Positions 42,930-53,512 of a DNA stretch of 64,000 nt are shown here, in pieces. A program made the translations under genes and the position numbers. Source of the stretch: Mycogone perniciosa (taxonomy: Eukaryota > Ascomycota > Sordariomycetes > Hypocreales > Hypocreaceae); the NCBI GenBank assembly GCA_025331125.1, contig JAOALB010000004.1, forward strand, positions 248,001 to 312,000, written 5' to 3'. How positions within the stretch are numbered: position 1 is the first letter of the stretch; each line of letters starts with the position of its first letter. The notes beneath the pieces were generated by a model. That model worked only from the letters and a program-made list of their open reading frames with translations. It was not told the DNA's origin and searched no databases.

Positions 42930-44249
42930 TGTGTAAGGAGAAGGAGAATATGTGAGGACGAAGAGGAGGAGGGGGGGGTAGGAAGGGAGAGAAAGAGGTT
43001 GAGTGAGAGAAGAGGTGAGGAGAGAGAAAGAGGAAAGAAAAACAGAGGTCTGGTGGTGTGTTAGTGTGTCAGGCCCAAAAGGTCACCGTTTTATTTAAGT
43101 GGTGGTGGAGGGGTTCCTTTTTGGTGGCGGATGGACGGTTGCGCTGAGCCTCGGACGAGAGGATGCGACCACAGAACAGAACAGAACAGAGACAGGGCGA
43201 AAAAATATAGCCAATTGATGAGTTTTTTTTAAGACAGGTTTTTGAATTTCTGATTCCTTGTGATGCAAGCAGGTGACCTGTCTAATAATATCTTTAATCC
43301 TACTGACACTATTGCCTATTATCCAAGTACATGCGAGTGCTCGGCAACTCAAAGTTAAAGGTTGACAGCTAGGCGCTGAGCGGGCCGAAGCTACGGAGTA
43401 CAGCGAGATTCGAAGCGCGATGGCGTCAGCGCAGTTATTCCTCTCGTCGCCCTCTTCACAACATCGACAAACAACTCAGAAGTAATAGTACAACAGACAG
43501 GAGCCCGCCACCGAATAGATATATAATATCACCAAGAAACTATATTAACAAAAAATAAAAATCACAATAAACGCGCCAAGGCATGACAAGTCCCTCAGAT
43601 CTCACAAACGTTTCAGGGTCCCGCATTCAAGTTTGAACCTCGGTCTGCGGCGCCTTCTGCGGCTTTCGGCTTCACCAGCGGAAATGTCAAAGCCCACGGA
43701 ATGGGTGGAGACGCCGGCTTTTGAAGACAATAACCCTGCACAGAGTCTTATGTACAAGTGCAGTAACGCTCATTGGGCGCCTCTGGACAGTAGTCGACGG
43801 CACCGGAGAAAAGGATGAAATGCAGCCTATGCATCTACAGTTTTCATCATATCAAGTCATGTACTTCGTAGAGCCGAACCTAGTAAAACAGATGGCACAA
43901 AGGTACCGAGTACAGACCATGAACATGACCTCATCACCTTGGTTGGGTACGTACTTTTTACCCGTGGGGTACAGAAGAAAAAGGTGGAGTCTTGACTTTC
44001 AACCCCACAAAAAGACGCAAAATCACATGTCAAAACTTATCCTCTTTGCATACGAAGTATATACTAGATACGTACTACTAGTACTCGGTACTCAGTACTC
44101 CGTACTACATCTGATAAGAATGAAATACTAATAGTAAATTCACTTACAAAGCCTTTTGAAGCAATTCCTCAAGCCCGTCATCCATCCATCCATCCAGACA
44201 ATAGCTAAATTTGACCTCTAATCTTGTGGTAACCCTTTCCGCCGCTTCC
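42930..44249. other. Intergenic region between the carnitine carrier and the F-box gene
   Basis: The first 170 bases are the A/G-rich promoter and leader (C/T-rich on the coding strand) of the carrier. GAACA repeats lie at about 43175-43192. A chain of four GTAC at 7-bp steps lies at 44081-44105 and an ATCC run at about 44177-44197. No gene is seen. Confidence 0.65.
44081..44108. repeat. Chain of four GTAC units with 7-bp period
   Basis: GTAC recurs at 44081, 44088, 44095 and 44102, separated by TCG, TCA and TCC. The third and fourth form the exact GTACTCCGTAC. Confidence 0.9.
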
Positions 44250-46277
44250 CTAAGCCCTTCTAGTATCCCCACTCGCCACCATAGTCCTCATGCTGCTAAG
44301 CAAGGCCTTTTCCTTCAGGAACTCTTCTCGCGGCTCCTTGAACTTCTCAACAATATTCCAAATATTCACCCAAATCCTCTGTCGATTTCGCAATCCCTTC
44401 AACTCCTGCTTGTTCAGTGTAATGGCCCTATACAACTGGTACCAGTTCGTCTTCTCCCAGGGCAACTTGATCGGTCCCATCTTCATCTTCTCCTTCCGAG
44501 GCTCCTTCAACCTTGCCTTGAATTCTGGAGTGGCATGCCACGGGGGAGTCTTGGGGCAGTTTGCCTCCCATGTTTCGTAAAAGTCTGGCTCATGGCGTGC
44601 CAGCACAACTCCCTTCGATTGTCGTTCAAGCGCATATTGCTCCCTTTGCTCCCGGACCTGTCTCAAGTCTGACACGTTGGCCATTGCCCAATGATATGGC
44701 TCCACGTCATCGCACCAGGCCTCATACACCCATGGGAGTTCTTGAACCATGAGGTGGTGCCATAGCGCGACGGGCAAGTGCTCAAATGCATGAGATGCGA
44801 GACGCAGAGCGGCAATGTCGGGAGACTCGAGATGCCAAACAATGGCCTGTTTAAGCTCTTGAGGAAGCTTCAAAAAAGGGTCACCCGCCACTGAAAGCTC
44901 CCGCGTTCTCCTCCGTGCTGGGAACGGGCTTTGCTGAATCTCAAAACCCTCACCGCTCGACATTGCAGCCTCACATATGGCTCGGAATCTTGGAATAAAG
45001 AGGGGGTTGGCGGCAAGGTATTCCGCGCCGACATGGAATTTCCAGGATTCCCATGATTGCTGCCCTTTGGCGTTTTTGACGTCCTCGTGGCGCTCAAATC
45101 CGTTTTTGTAGCGTTTATGTTTACCTTGTCGAAAGTCCATTAGGCTATCTACGTCGACTTTGCCCAGAAGTCGTTTGCTGATTTTCCTAAAAATCTCAAA
45201 ACACGCAGGGTGAAACGGTAGTGCCTTGGGTTCGTTCATCTAATGATAGATGCGTTAGTATATAAAAAACCACCACCGCAGGGGGAAGCCCAGCATGTTC
45301 TCTTACAGATCGCCACGGCCTATCCTCATTACCCGCCTCGCCCCTGGCCACACCGTTCCGAACAGGCGAAAACCTCAGTGCCCGTCCGGCACTTGGCATA
45401 TGGTCCATAAGGCCAGTGAGCTGGTATGTAGACCATTTCTCAAAGTCCATATCGTTTTTTCGTGGGGTCCAACCCAGTGGCTTGTTCACAAGGCACTGTA
45501 CAGTGCAGCAATCCATCATTTCCTCAACTGAAATTCTGTCACCATGGTATGCAGTAGGGTTCTGACAGTTGGCGCCTGCAATGTGCTCGAAATACATTAC
45601 CTCTTCACTGTTGTTGTAGGTTGTAGAGAGAGGCAAGAATTCGGTATCGAATTCTTTGTGCGGAGGTCCATTGGCGTTGAAGGTCCATTCCGGATCCGGG
45701 TCCGTAGGTTCGGAAGACTGCTCATCCACTTCCACGGTAGTAGTACTCACATCTAAAGAATCTTCCTTCTCGTCCTCAGCATTCGAGTCGTACTCCAATG
45801 GCTCGTCGTCGCTGTCACTCTCATCTTCATATGTCGGATCTTCAGCCCGTATACCATTCTTGGGATCATCCTCGTAAAGATAATCATACTTGTTCATGTC
45901 GGGCCAATAGCTGCGACCTCTCTCCCGAGGTCCGCGGTAGACCAGCGTACATCCACCATCAATACATTCCTTCTTCTCCTTGTCTTTTTTGTTGTAGCCC
46001 GCCGGCCATGGCCAGCCCTCGTGGATGTCGCTGTCGATGAGAACGTAGCCCCACGAGGCCCATGCGGCGCTCCTGGGCTCATCACGGGTTCTGATGCGGT
46101 TGATGTTAAAGCTCACACCACAAAGTTGGCAGTGGACCTTGACAGAAGAAATGACTTTTCAGCAACGTCCTTGGACTAGGTCAGATCAACCAAACCACGA
46201 CCTACCTCGTAATATTCTGGGGTAGCGTCAGCTTTCGTTCAACTCATGTATAAATGATAAATTCAGTGCCTACCCAT
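44250..46277 (-). CDS. Large F-box protein with N-terminal CxxC motif
   Basis: Exons 46277-46274 (4 nt), 46216-46206 (11 nt), 46137-45307 and 45239-44250 give 611 aa. The two short exons supply MEYYE and join VHCQLCGVSFNINR, a CxxC knuckle often seen at the start of fungal F-box proteins. An alternative acceptor for exon 2 would insert four residues (MADATPEYYE). The middle is acidic (DESDSDDEPLEYDSNAEDE). The F-box core, FLKLPQELKQAIVWHLESPD followed by ALRLASHAFEHLPV, lies at about 402-445. The C-terminal part is Trp/Lys-rich (KLPWEKTNWYQLYRAITLNK). F-box proteins usually recruit targets to SCF ubiquitin ligases; no substrate can be inferred. Coding exons 3 and 4 are certain and the micro-exons are inferred. 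Confidence 0.82.
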
Positions 46278-46844
46278 AGAGTTTGAGAAACGAAGCGTGC
46301 TCTTTGCAGAGTTGTGAATTGTCGATTGGTTGGAAGATGGGCTTCAATGTGAGAGAGGAACGGGGAGGGGAAAGTCAGGAGAACAGAGGAGAATGGAGAG
46401 GAGGAAGAGGAGGGGGAAGAAGAGGGGAAGAAGAGGCTGCAGACGCAGAAAGTCATACATGTCGGGAAAATTGTTTGTTCCGCTGCATATGTTGTGTAAC
46501 AGAACCACTTGGAATCACCACCAATGGACATGGAAGCTTATATACAATAGGTACGTACAATCGGAACCAAAAAATCATGCCCTAAACCCTCAACAGTGTC
46601 TTTTTCTCATACACGCCGTTACGCCTCTCATGTTTATTTCGTAGAATGTTCAACTGCTCCGTGTAATCACCAATATGCCTCTGATGCAAAGAATCAAGTC
46701 TCAGCCAACGTGCTTGAAAGACTTCCCGCCATATCCCTGAGTCGTGTATGTCCAACGGTTTTCCTTGTTCGCCTCGGGTGTAATAGTCCAAATATTCGGG
46801 CCCCTCATCGGCCCAGTAGCACCAGCATCAGACAAACGCCTCCT
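46278..46844. other. Intergenic region between the F-box gene and the zinc transporter
   Basis: It contains a GGA/GAA-rich purine stretch (46370-46440), the promoter of the F-box gene on the minus strand, and the 3' flank of the transporter. No gene is visible. Confidence 0.6.
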
Positions 46845-48644
46845 CTAGAATAGCTTTGGTGTCTGTGGTGTGGTCAGTCCTCGTGTTCGCGTGCACCAAC
46901 ACCCATTATCACCCTCTCTTTCGACCTGTATCATCGCGTCGACCCCCTCCTTTAGCAGGTAGTCTCGAACACGTTCCCGGGTGTCTTCCAGACTCGCACC
47001 GCGAGCCACCACAAGGTGTACTATGCCGACCAACTTATCACCTCCACGATGATCATCCATCCAAAACTTGGGCGTCGCGTAGGTTACTACGCCTCGTTGC
47101 TGCCCAATCCCAGCGAGCGTATTTCGCAGGTTGTATTCAACACCTTCGGGGACACTGATCAGAAGTCGCTTTGCGGACGAGACGACGAGTGGTGTTGCAG
47201 ACAGGAAAATGAGGACTGCGATAAAGCAAGATGCCAATGGATCCCATCCAGACCAGCCCCAGAAACTTGTCAAGATCGTTGAGACGATAACCGAGACGCT
47301 TCCCAATGTATCTGCCAGAACATGTAGATAGATACCATGCATGTTCTCGTTATCATGGCTATGTCCATGGCCATGATGATGACCTGCGTGAGAGTCACAC
47401 CCATGACTGTGTTTTTCATCATGAGAATGGGAATGAGAATGGCCGTGTCCATGTCCGTGATCATGGCCATGGTGATGGTGGCCAAACGCCATCATACCAA
47501 CCAAGTTTACCAACAGGCCAAGGCTACTAACAATCAGGAGCTCGCCCAGCCTCTTGGTCTGCGTCCCTTCCCATAATCGCTCGAATGCCTCGAAGGCAAT
47601 CTCAACACTGAGGAGCCTAGAAATTAGGTCAGTAAGTCCCATCAGTCCAGTCGTGTTCCGTCCATGCACCTACATCAGGAGTATGCCATTGGCAAATCCG
47701 CTCAGCGTCTCTACCTTTCCAAAGCCGTAAGGGAACCTCTGACTTGGAGGCCACTTGCTCAACACCGCCGCCATCAACCCCACTAGCAAGGCAACACAGT
47801 CGAAAAACATGTGAATACTGTCACTGAGAAGACCCAATGAGTCGGTGACATATCCGTAAAATGCCTGGACAGCCATGAAGCAAAAGTTCAACCTAGAGAA
47901 CTGGTCAGTGGGTGGTTTTCTGGTGCCAATGGGGTATGAAACGTACACCATGAAGTAAAAAATTCGTCTCGAGTCCTTCTCAACAACGATTGCGTGGAGA
48001 ATAGGGTATCTGGCGACGTAGGGAAGCAGCTTCCTCGTAAATAGAGATCGCTTGGCGTCGTTATCGTGGCCGTGACTGTGACTGTGGCCGTGGTGATCAT
48101 GGTCGTGGGCATGGTCGTGGTCGTGATGGTGCTTATGGGTGTGGTCGTGGTCGTGGTCATGGTCATGGCTGTGACTGTGGCTGTGACTATGACCGTGATC
48201 GTGATCGTGATCGTGATGGCCATGGCGATGATCCACCGCCCTCAAGTGCGTCATCGTCGTATTCTCGGGTTCCGGAGTGTATGAGCTCCTCCCAGCAATT
48301 CTCCCCTGTGACCAGCTATCCATCCCGCCTATCGACAACTTCTCTCGCGATAGTGTAGCACTCGTATTGGAAATTTGCGAGCCGGCGCGTCCATGGGAGC
48401 GATTGTGTGAGTGTGAGTGTGAGTGTGAATGCGAGTGCGAGTGCGAGTGCGAGTGCGAATGCTCATGGGCATGGGAGTGGCTATGGTCTCTGCCACGACC
48501 CTCTTCGTCAACCAGCTGCGAATTGGGCGTGTCGCTCGATACAGAAGTCCTCCACGCATTAAGCGACGGCTGTGATTGGGCATGCATGTGATGCTGATGC
48601 GCATGCGGCAAGGCCGAAGACGGCAGAGCGTACGCCGAGTCCAT
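46845..48644 (-). CDS. MSC2/ZnT5-7-like zinc transporter (CDF family)
   Basis: Cation diffusion facilitators of this branch move zinc into the ER and Golgi lumen. Exons 48644-47947, 47892-47674 and 47616-46845 give 562 aa. Metal-site residues are visible: DSLGLLSDSIHMFFDC in the second helix and HVLADTLGSVSVI in the fifth. Three histidine-rich stretches stand out: a Ser-His run in the first 85 residues, an Asp-His/His-Ser run at about 135-190, and the usual cytosolic His loop between helices IV and V (HHHHGHDHGHGHGH). The C-terminal cytosolic domain (GVVTYATPKFWMDD, GIVHLVVARG) is typical. The first intron (47893-47946, GTACGT...TAG) is 54 nt, stop-free and in frame. Yeast Msc2 is longer, with extra N-terminal helices missing here. 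This may be a shorter ZnT7/Cis4-like form. Confidence 0.9.
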
Positions 48645-50292
48645 TGTGGTGTTGATGTTGATGGTCGAGCCGGATTCGGTCGGTTGTTGCGTTGGGCAAC
48701 CGTACGGTAGACGCGCACCGCTGTTCTTATGATGGGAGAGTCGTGGTCCCCCAGAAGCTCAGTGGCAGCCTCATCAGCTTTGGTAATTGTGCCGCTGAGC
48801 AAGCGATTGACGCAGCTGAGGTGCTGAAAATATCGGTGGGTGTGTGTCGAGGGGAGATGGGATGTGGATGTCTAAGACGTCCGCCTCAGGGAGATTGAGT
48901 GCTGGCACTAGTACAAAGTACAAAGTACACCGTACGAAGTTCAGAGTGATGATATGCTCAGAACCTGAAAAAGGGGACGTCTATGGAGTACGCCATACGA
49001 GGTTAGTACCTTATTTGGTAGCTTGTGGCGCACGGGCTCCTTAATCCGGCTTAGCGAGTCTTTTAGCAAATGTTGACATATCAATTCGCTACTATTCTTC
49101 CTCACAGAGCAATGAACATGGAATATTTACACGGGCACATACGACACTGCCAGACGGCTTGCCAGAATGTGCTGGTCATAAATATACCATTCATGTCGCC
49201 GTCTGGTTGGTCTACTTTAGGCCAGGGCCGTTTTTTCCCACTAGACTCTCGTTGAGACCCTTCATAAGCAAGGTAAGTTTCAAGTTGATGCTCTGCGAGG
49301 AGGGCAGATCCCAATGCAAGGAATAACGACCAATCATCCGCGCTCTATCTTCTTAGCTCATCAGTCCCCCACCTTCGCATTCGCGAGACTGTGGTTTACT
49401 CGTAGTGCAGCAGAGGCTCCTTTTTTTCTGGCGTCTCTTACAGGATTGGGCGCTACCAGAGTCTTCACGGGCGTCCATGATAAAATGAGGACCGGGGCTG
49501 CTGCAGGCGTCTTTGCCAACAATTGCTGTTCTTTAAGTAGCCAATCCACGTTACAGCAGGCGGGCTGATGATCCATTCTTGAAGCATTCGAGCTTTAGTG
49601 CTCCCACCTCGACTTCGCCGTGTTCACTGCCAGGATGACATCTGTCTGTGTTACGATGTCCACGCGAGCAGCAGGTCGACTGCTTGCATGCTTGTATGCT
49701 TGAAACAGATCTCATTTCAGATATGGGACTCATGTACTTCGTACTCGTACATACTATATACCAATGCCCGGAGCAGCTCGGCCCCACTACCGGGTTCCAC
49801 TTGTAGAAGCCGGCGAGCGAGGAGGTGCCGCGAGATAGATAATGTTCTCGCATGTGTCGTCCGCCGCAGCCTGGTGACGGCGTTTGCAGCCGCTCACAAT
49901 ACCTGTCTGGATCAGGGATGGCGCGGGGTTGGCCGGCGTCGTCGTCAGGGTTCCGGTCGGCAGTCCGGTCAGCAGCCCGGTCAGCTATCCGAGCTGAAGG
50001 CCGGCGCTGCACCGGCCCACTGCCGGGTTCCACACAGCAAAATCCCATTGACAATGCATATGAGTGGCCAATTTTGATGCCGCTACGGAGTACAAGTGTC
50101 TCCAACGGAGGGGTTCTGAAATCCTGTTGGCGTTGACTCAATACGGCCACATCAGCGGCCACTACCAAGGGCACGTTTGCAGGCATCCTCAAACACTGAT
50201 AGATTGACTATGATCTGAATAAGACTACTACTCTCGAGGATATCCCTCCCTTATGACTTATGGATTCTATTGACTATGAGTTATTTAGTTCT
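48645..50292. other. Intergenic region left of the GT90 gene
   Basis: Divergent GTAC-type motifs occur near 48915-48940, 48985, 49735-49750 and 50083. A GC-rich patch (49780-50035) is bounded by two 19-bp near-identical copies containing CCGGGTTCCAC (49782-49800 and 50015-50033). A 213-codon minus frame (49551-50192) crosses this patch but has low-complexity content and no recognisable family. I see no secure gene. Confidence 0.55.
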
Positions 50293-50550
50293 CTAAGTTG
50301 CCAGCACCAGCCTGGCCGCCCCTGTCGGCTCATTTGCACGGCGATGTTGTTCAAGCATGCGACTTTCCATCTCCCTAGCCAAGGCTGCAATCTGATGCTT
50401 CCTCGTCAAGTAATTATTCAGCCCAAGCGCTAGCGGATGTTGGTGCTCAGTATGTCGGTGGATCGCGCAGTTACCTGATTTGGACCTTGAAAGTTCTTGA
50501 TGATCTGCCCTAGCCTTGTGTTTGCTCATATCGTATTTATTTGCATCCAT
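50293..50550 (-). CDS. Candidate short gene with a 45-nt intron
   Basis: The frame from the ATG at 50550 to the stop at 50293 is 85 codons. It contains a GTAACT donor (50474) and CGCTAG acceptor (ending 50430) that define a 45-nt, in-frame, stop-free intron. Splicing would give a 70-aa basic protein running KARADHQELSRSKSALGLNN then YLTRKHQIAALAREMESRML. The junction is smooth and the helical, charged sequence looks protein-like. No family is recognised. It lies about 310 bp beyond the 3' end of the GT90 gene in the same orientation, so it could also be chance. Confidence 0.35.
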   Translation of the reverse strand: MDANKYDMSKHKARADHQELSRSKSGNCAIHRHTEHQHPLALGLNNYLTRKHQIAALAREMESRMLEQHRRANEPTGAARLVLAT

Positions 50551-50858
50551 GGGTAGTACACAAGAGGATGAAATTACATGCATATATTATATCTCCATGG
50601 CGAAACGTAAGACTCCCTGGTTGGGTTACTGTTGTAATTGCCCATCTTGGAGAGCCTTGTGCCCTCAGTAAGGCTTGGCTTTGATCAACTCGAGCGAATC
50701 GGTCAATAGAGCGCAGTACATGAGGTAGGTACAAGCATTTTCGTAGGGGATGTGCAAGACGTGAAAAGGAACGGTTCTACGTCTGTGTGGGTCAATCCAA
50801 TATACTGTCGGACATGGGCGGTCTTGTGAACTGGTTAGAATGATGGAAGAAGAATGCT

Positions 50859-53512
50859 TCAGCCCGCCCAAGCGAGTGCTTCTTCAACTGGACGTTTTGG
50901 CAAGCTTGCTGGTCTTTCTGGGTCTTGTAATCTCGCAAGCTCCAGCAGCAGCCGATATGTATAAATGGTCAGATCGACATCCCGGAAGGCTTTGGAAAAC
51001 CAATCTCTGCCCTGCTCTGCGATCTCCTGCGCCCTTCTTTGGCCGCTCTCAGTCGATGTAAGATAAGAGACCAGCTCAGGAAGCTCTTCCATACTTTGGC
51101 TGACTGGTATATAGTGAACCCATGGCATGAGGCGCTCGTCATGCCACTCCCGCAGAAGCGTTTGTTTCAACGGTACTGATCGTGATGCTAGTAGCTTATA
51201 GTAGCGCCCACTGATGCCATTTCCGTCAATGTCGAACACGAGTCGTGATCGAAGTGCTTGGTCCTTGTCCGCCCAAGACTTGACGTCAAAGTACGCACGT
51301 TGATCTCTGCAGTATTTTATCTCACACTGGAATATTCTGGTGAACGCAACATCATACAGTCTGCTGTTGAGAAATGTCGATTTCACCAGGCTGACCACGC
51401 CACTTGTCTCTCGCAGGTAATAATGCTGTCGTCTCTGCAGATTCTGTGCCAACATCACAAATCTTTGTCGGTGATAATTTTGCCACTGGTCGTTCAAGGC
51501 AAAGCCACCAGTGGTAGAGCCCGCCCAGTAAAGATTATTGCGCTTCTTCTCCCACTCAATGTCGTGCGCATCCGTGTATAGAAACTCTGGTTCAAAATAA
51601 GCCGGGCTGGGAAACAAGATATCGCCCATGGTCGACGGCGAGCCAGTCGAAAGTAGGGGCACTAAGCCTTCAATCAGGGGTAAAGAGGTAGGACTCATGG
51701 CGAGGCCATGCATAGAGCTGTACTCGGGATGACGACATAGGTCCATGGCCCATATGGGATCGGCGACGAAAGGCAGAGCCGAGGGTTTTGCTGTGTGACT
51801 AGTCCAAGCACTTCTTCTGCTTTCCTGAGAGGAACAAAACTTTGTAAGTATATCCCAAACAGGCCGCCTCGAGATGTTGGACAGATTGAATTGCCCGTTA
51901 CTCTGAGGGTCTTCCTCCGGTAGTCGTGGGGGAATCAAGACCCTCGGTTCATCAAGATGACTGATAAGGAACTTGATGTCAGGAAGAACACCGCGCAAAT
52001 CCCCCATTAGTTTGTTGAAGGAGAATTGAATGTGTCTGTCGAAGGTGCGATGTGGATGGGTACATTGAGTCTCAGCCCGACGACCAGAAAATGCACAGAG
52101 CCACAGTTCGCTGTTCGGCGCATGGTACACGTCACCCATGATTTCAAGAACCTCTCTACCACTTAGTCTCAAGAGCGGTGAGATAGTATCATAAATGATA
52201 TCAAATTCATCGATGATAGGCGACTGATGTGATTTCACGAACTTGAACCAAGCTTCAAAGCCTGGCGGTGGTTCCATACCATATCGATGCCGGTACTCGT
52301 TGTAAGCAGCCGTGTAGTTTTTAGATTGCTTTTCAACCATAGCTTCGAAGGACTCCTTAGCTTTGTCAATCAAAATTTCGACAGGGTGCTCTTGATAGTG
52401 GAGTAAAGGCGAAGATCGTGCCATTTCAATGGCAAAAATATTGACCAAGTAAGGGGCAAGGGAGGCGAGAGAAAGGATCCAGAGTGCTGACTTAGCTTTC
52501 GCCCGCTTTGGAAGCATACAAATAACCTGGTACAGGGCAAGAATAGACGATATGACGTGCGACGAGGCCTGAGCATTCGAGTTTAGCTTGAATGGATCGC
52601 GGGTGGACATAATGCTGAATGTTCCCATCACAGTGTCAATATTCCAAGAAGAATATCGAATCTAAAACACTGGTATTAGGCATCATGTAAGCCTCGTAAT
52701 AAGGAACGTCACATACTGTCTGAATTGTGCAATACCAACACAAAGCCTTGACCAAGCCCAACCTCAACGTAGCCATGGGTTGGCCTCGGGGGAACTCGAA
52801 GACAATTGTTTCAGCGCACAGTGAAATGATCAGCATCACCACAACGCGCAATGAAAGAGGAATGATTGCGTCTTCGATATTAAAAGGTGGAATCAGCCAA
52901 GAGCTCTTATCAGTCCTCGGTGTGAGGACGATATAGGCGACTAACAGAGCAGTAACCGGAATAATCGACAGAAGCTGTCCTCGAAGATCCCAGTTTGTCA
53001 GGGTGACAATGGAAAATGACGCAGCAAGAGCCGTTCCCCAGAATGTATTTACAAAAGGGGAAAACCACGAATGAGACATCGCCGAGGTACGAGTTTCGGA
53101 GTCGAAATACGCCTGAGCTACCAGATGTAATGGCGTTAATGCTGGCTATATGCTTGTGGTCAGTGTCAGGTATACCTATAATGTGCGGACTTGGATTGCC
53201 TACAAGGAATCCAACCATGCCGTTTTCCGTTTTAAAAATACAAAGTGTAACAATACAAGAGGCGACGATCCATAATGACAGTGCAGATGCAGGTCGAGCC
53301 TCGAGGTTGCTGGGAAGAGTTGCTCTCGACAATTTGTTGACACCTGGTCGTCTCACAAATCTGAACAGAATCGGCAGCATTATCCAACCGACCATCTCAG
53401 AGCAAAGCTCAGATTGTCTAGAGGATAGGCCCTCGGTCAAGATGCCGCATACCATAGCTGCACCAGCTGACCTGGTGGCCGGGTCAATGGTGTTGAATAG
53501 CGATTGCCACAT
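50859..53512 (-). CDS. GT90 (CAP10-like) glycosyltransferase with N-terminal membrane domain
   Basis: Exons 53512-53204, 53145-52717 and 52661-50859 give 846 aa. Splicing at GTAGGC...ATAG and GTATGT...TTTAG is required to join three frames, and both junctions are exact. Residues 1-270 contain several hydrophobic helices (for example IVASCIVTLCIF, ALAASFSIVTLTNW, VVVMLIISLCAETIVF) and one more near the start of exon 3. The catalytic GT90 part begins near ILIDKAKESFEAMVEKQSKN and contains PGFEAWFKF, NNLYWAGSTTGG, YRFVFDIDGNGISGRYYKLL-like LVFDIDGNGISGRYYKLLAS and WVHYIPVSQSMEELPELV, all characteristic of CAP10/Rumi-type enzymes. Cryptococcus Cap10 is needed for capsule; in ascomycetes the role is mostly unknown, likely Golgi addition of xylose or a related sugar. 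The start codon is the first Met of the hydrophobic domain. Confidence 0.9.

Noticed and set aside
46582..46791. 69-codon minus-strand frame after the zinc transporter
   Set aside because: No conserved features; it lies in the 3' flank of the transporter.
48329..48802. 157-codon frame overlapping the start of the zinc transporter
   Set aside because: The second half is a shifted reading of the His-rich repeat; the transporter frame has the conserved domains and no splice pair joins the two.
49551..50192. 213-codon minus-strand frame
   Set aside because: It is open across a GC-rich repeat patch, with Ala-Asp-Arg repeats and no recognised domain.
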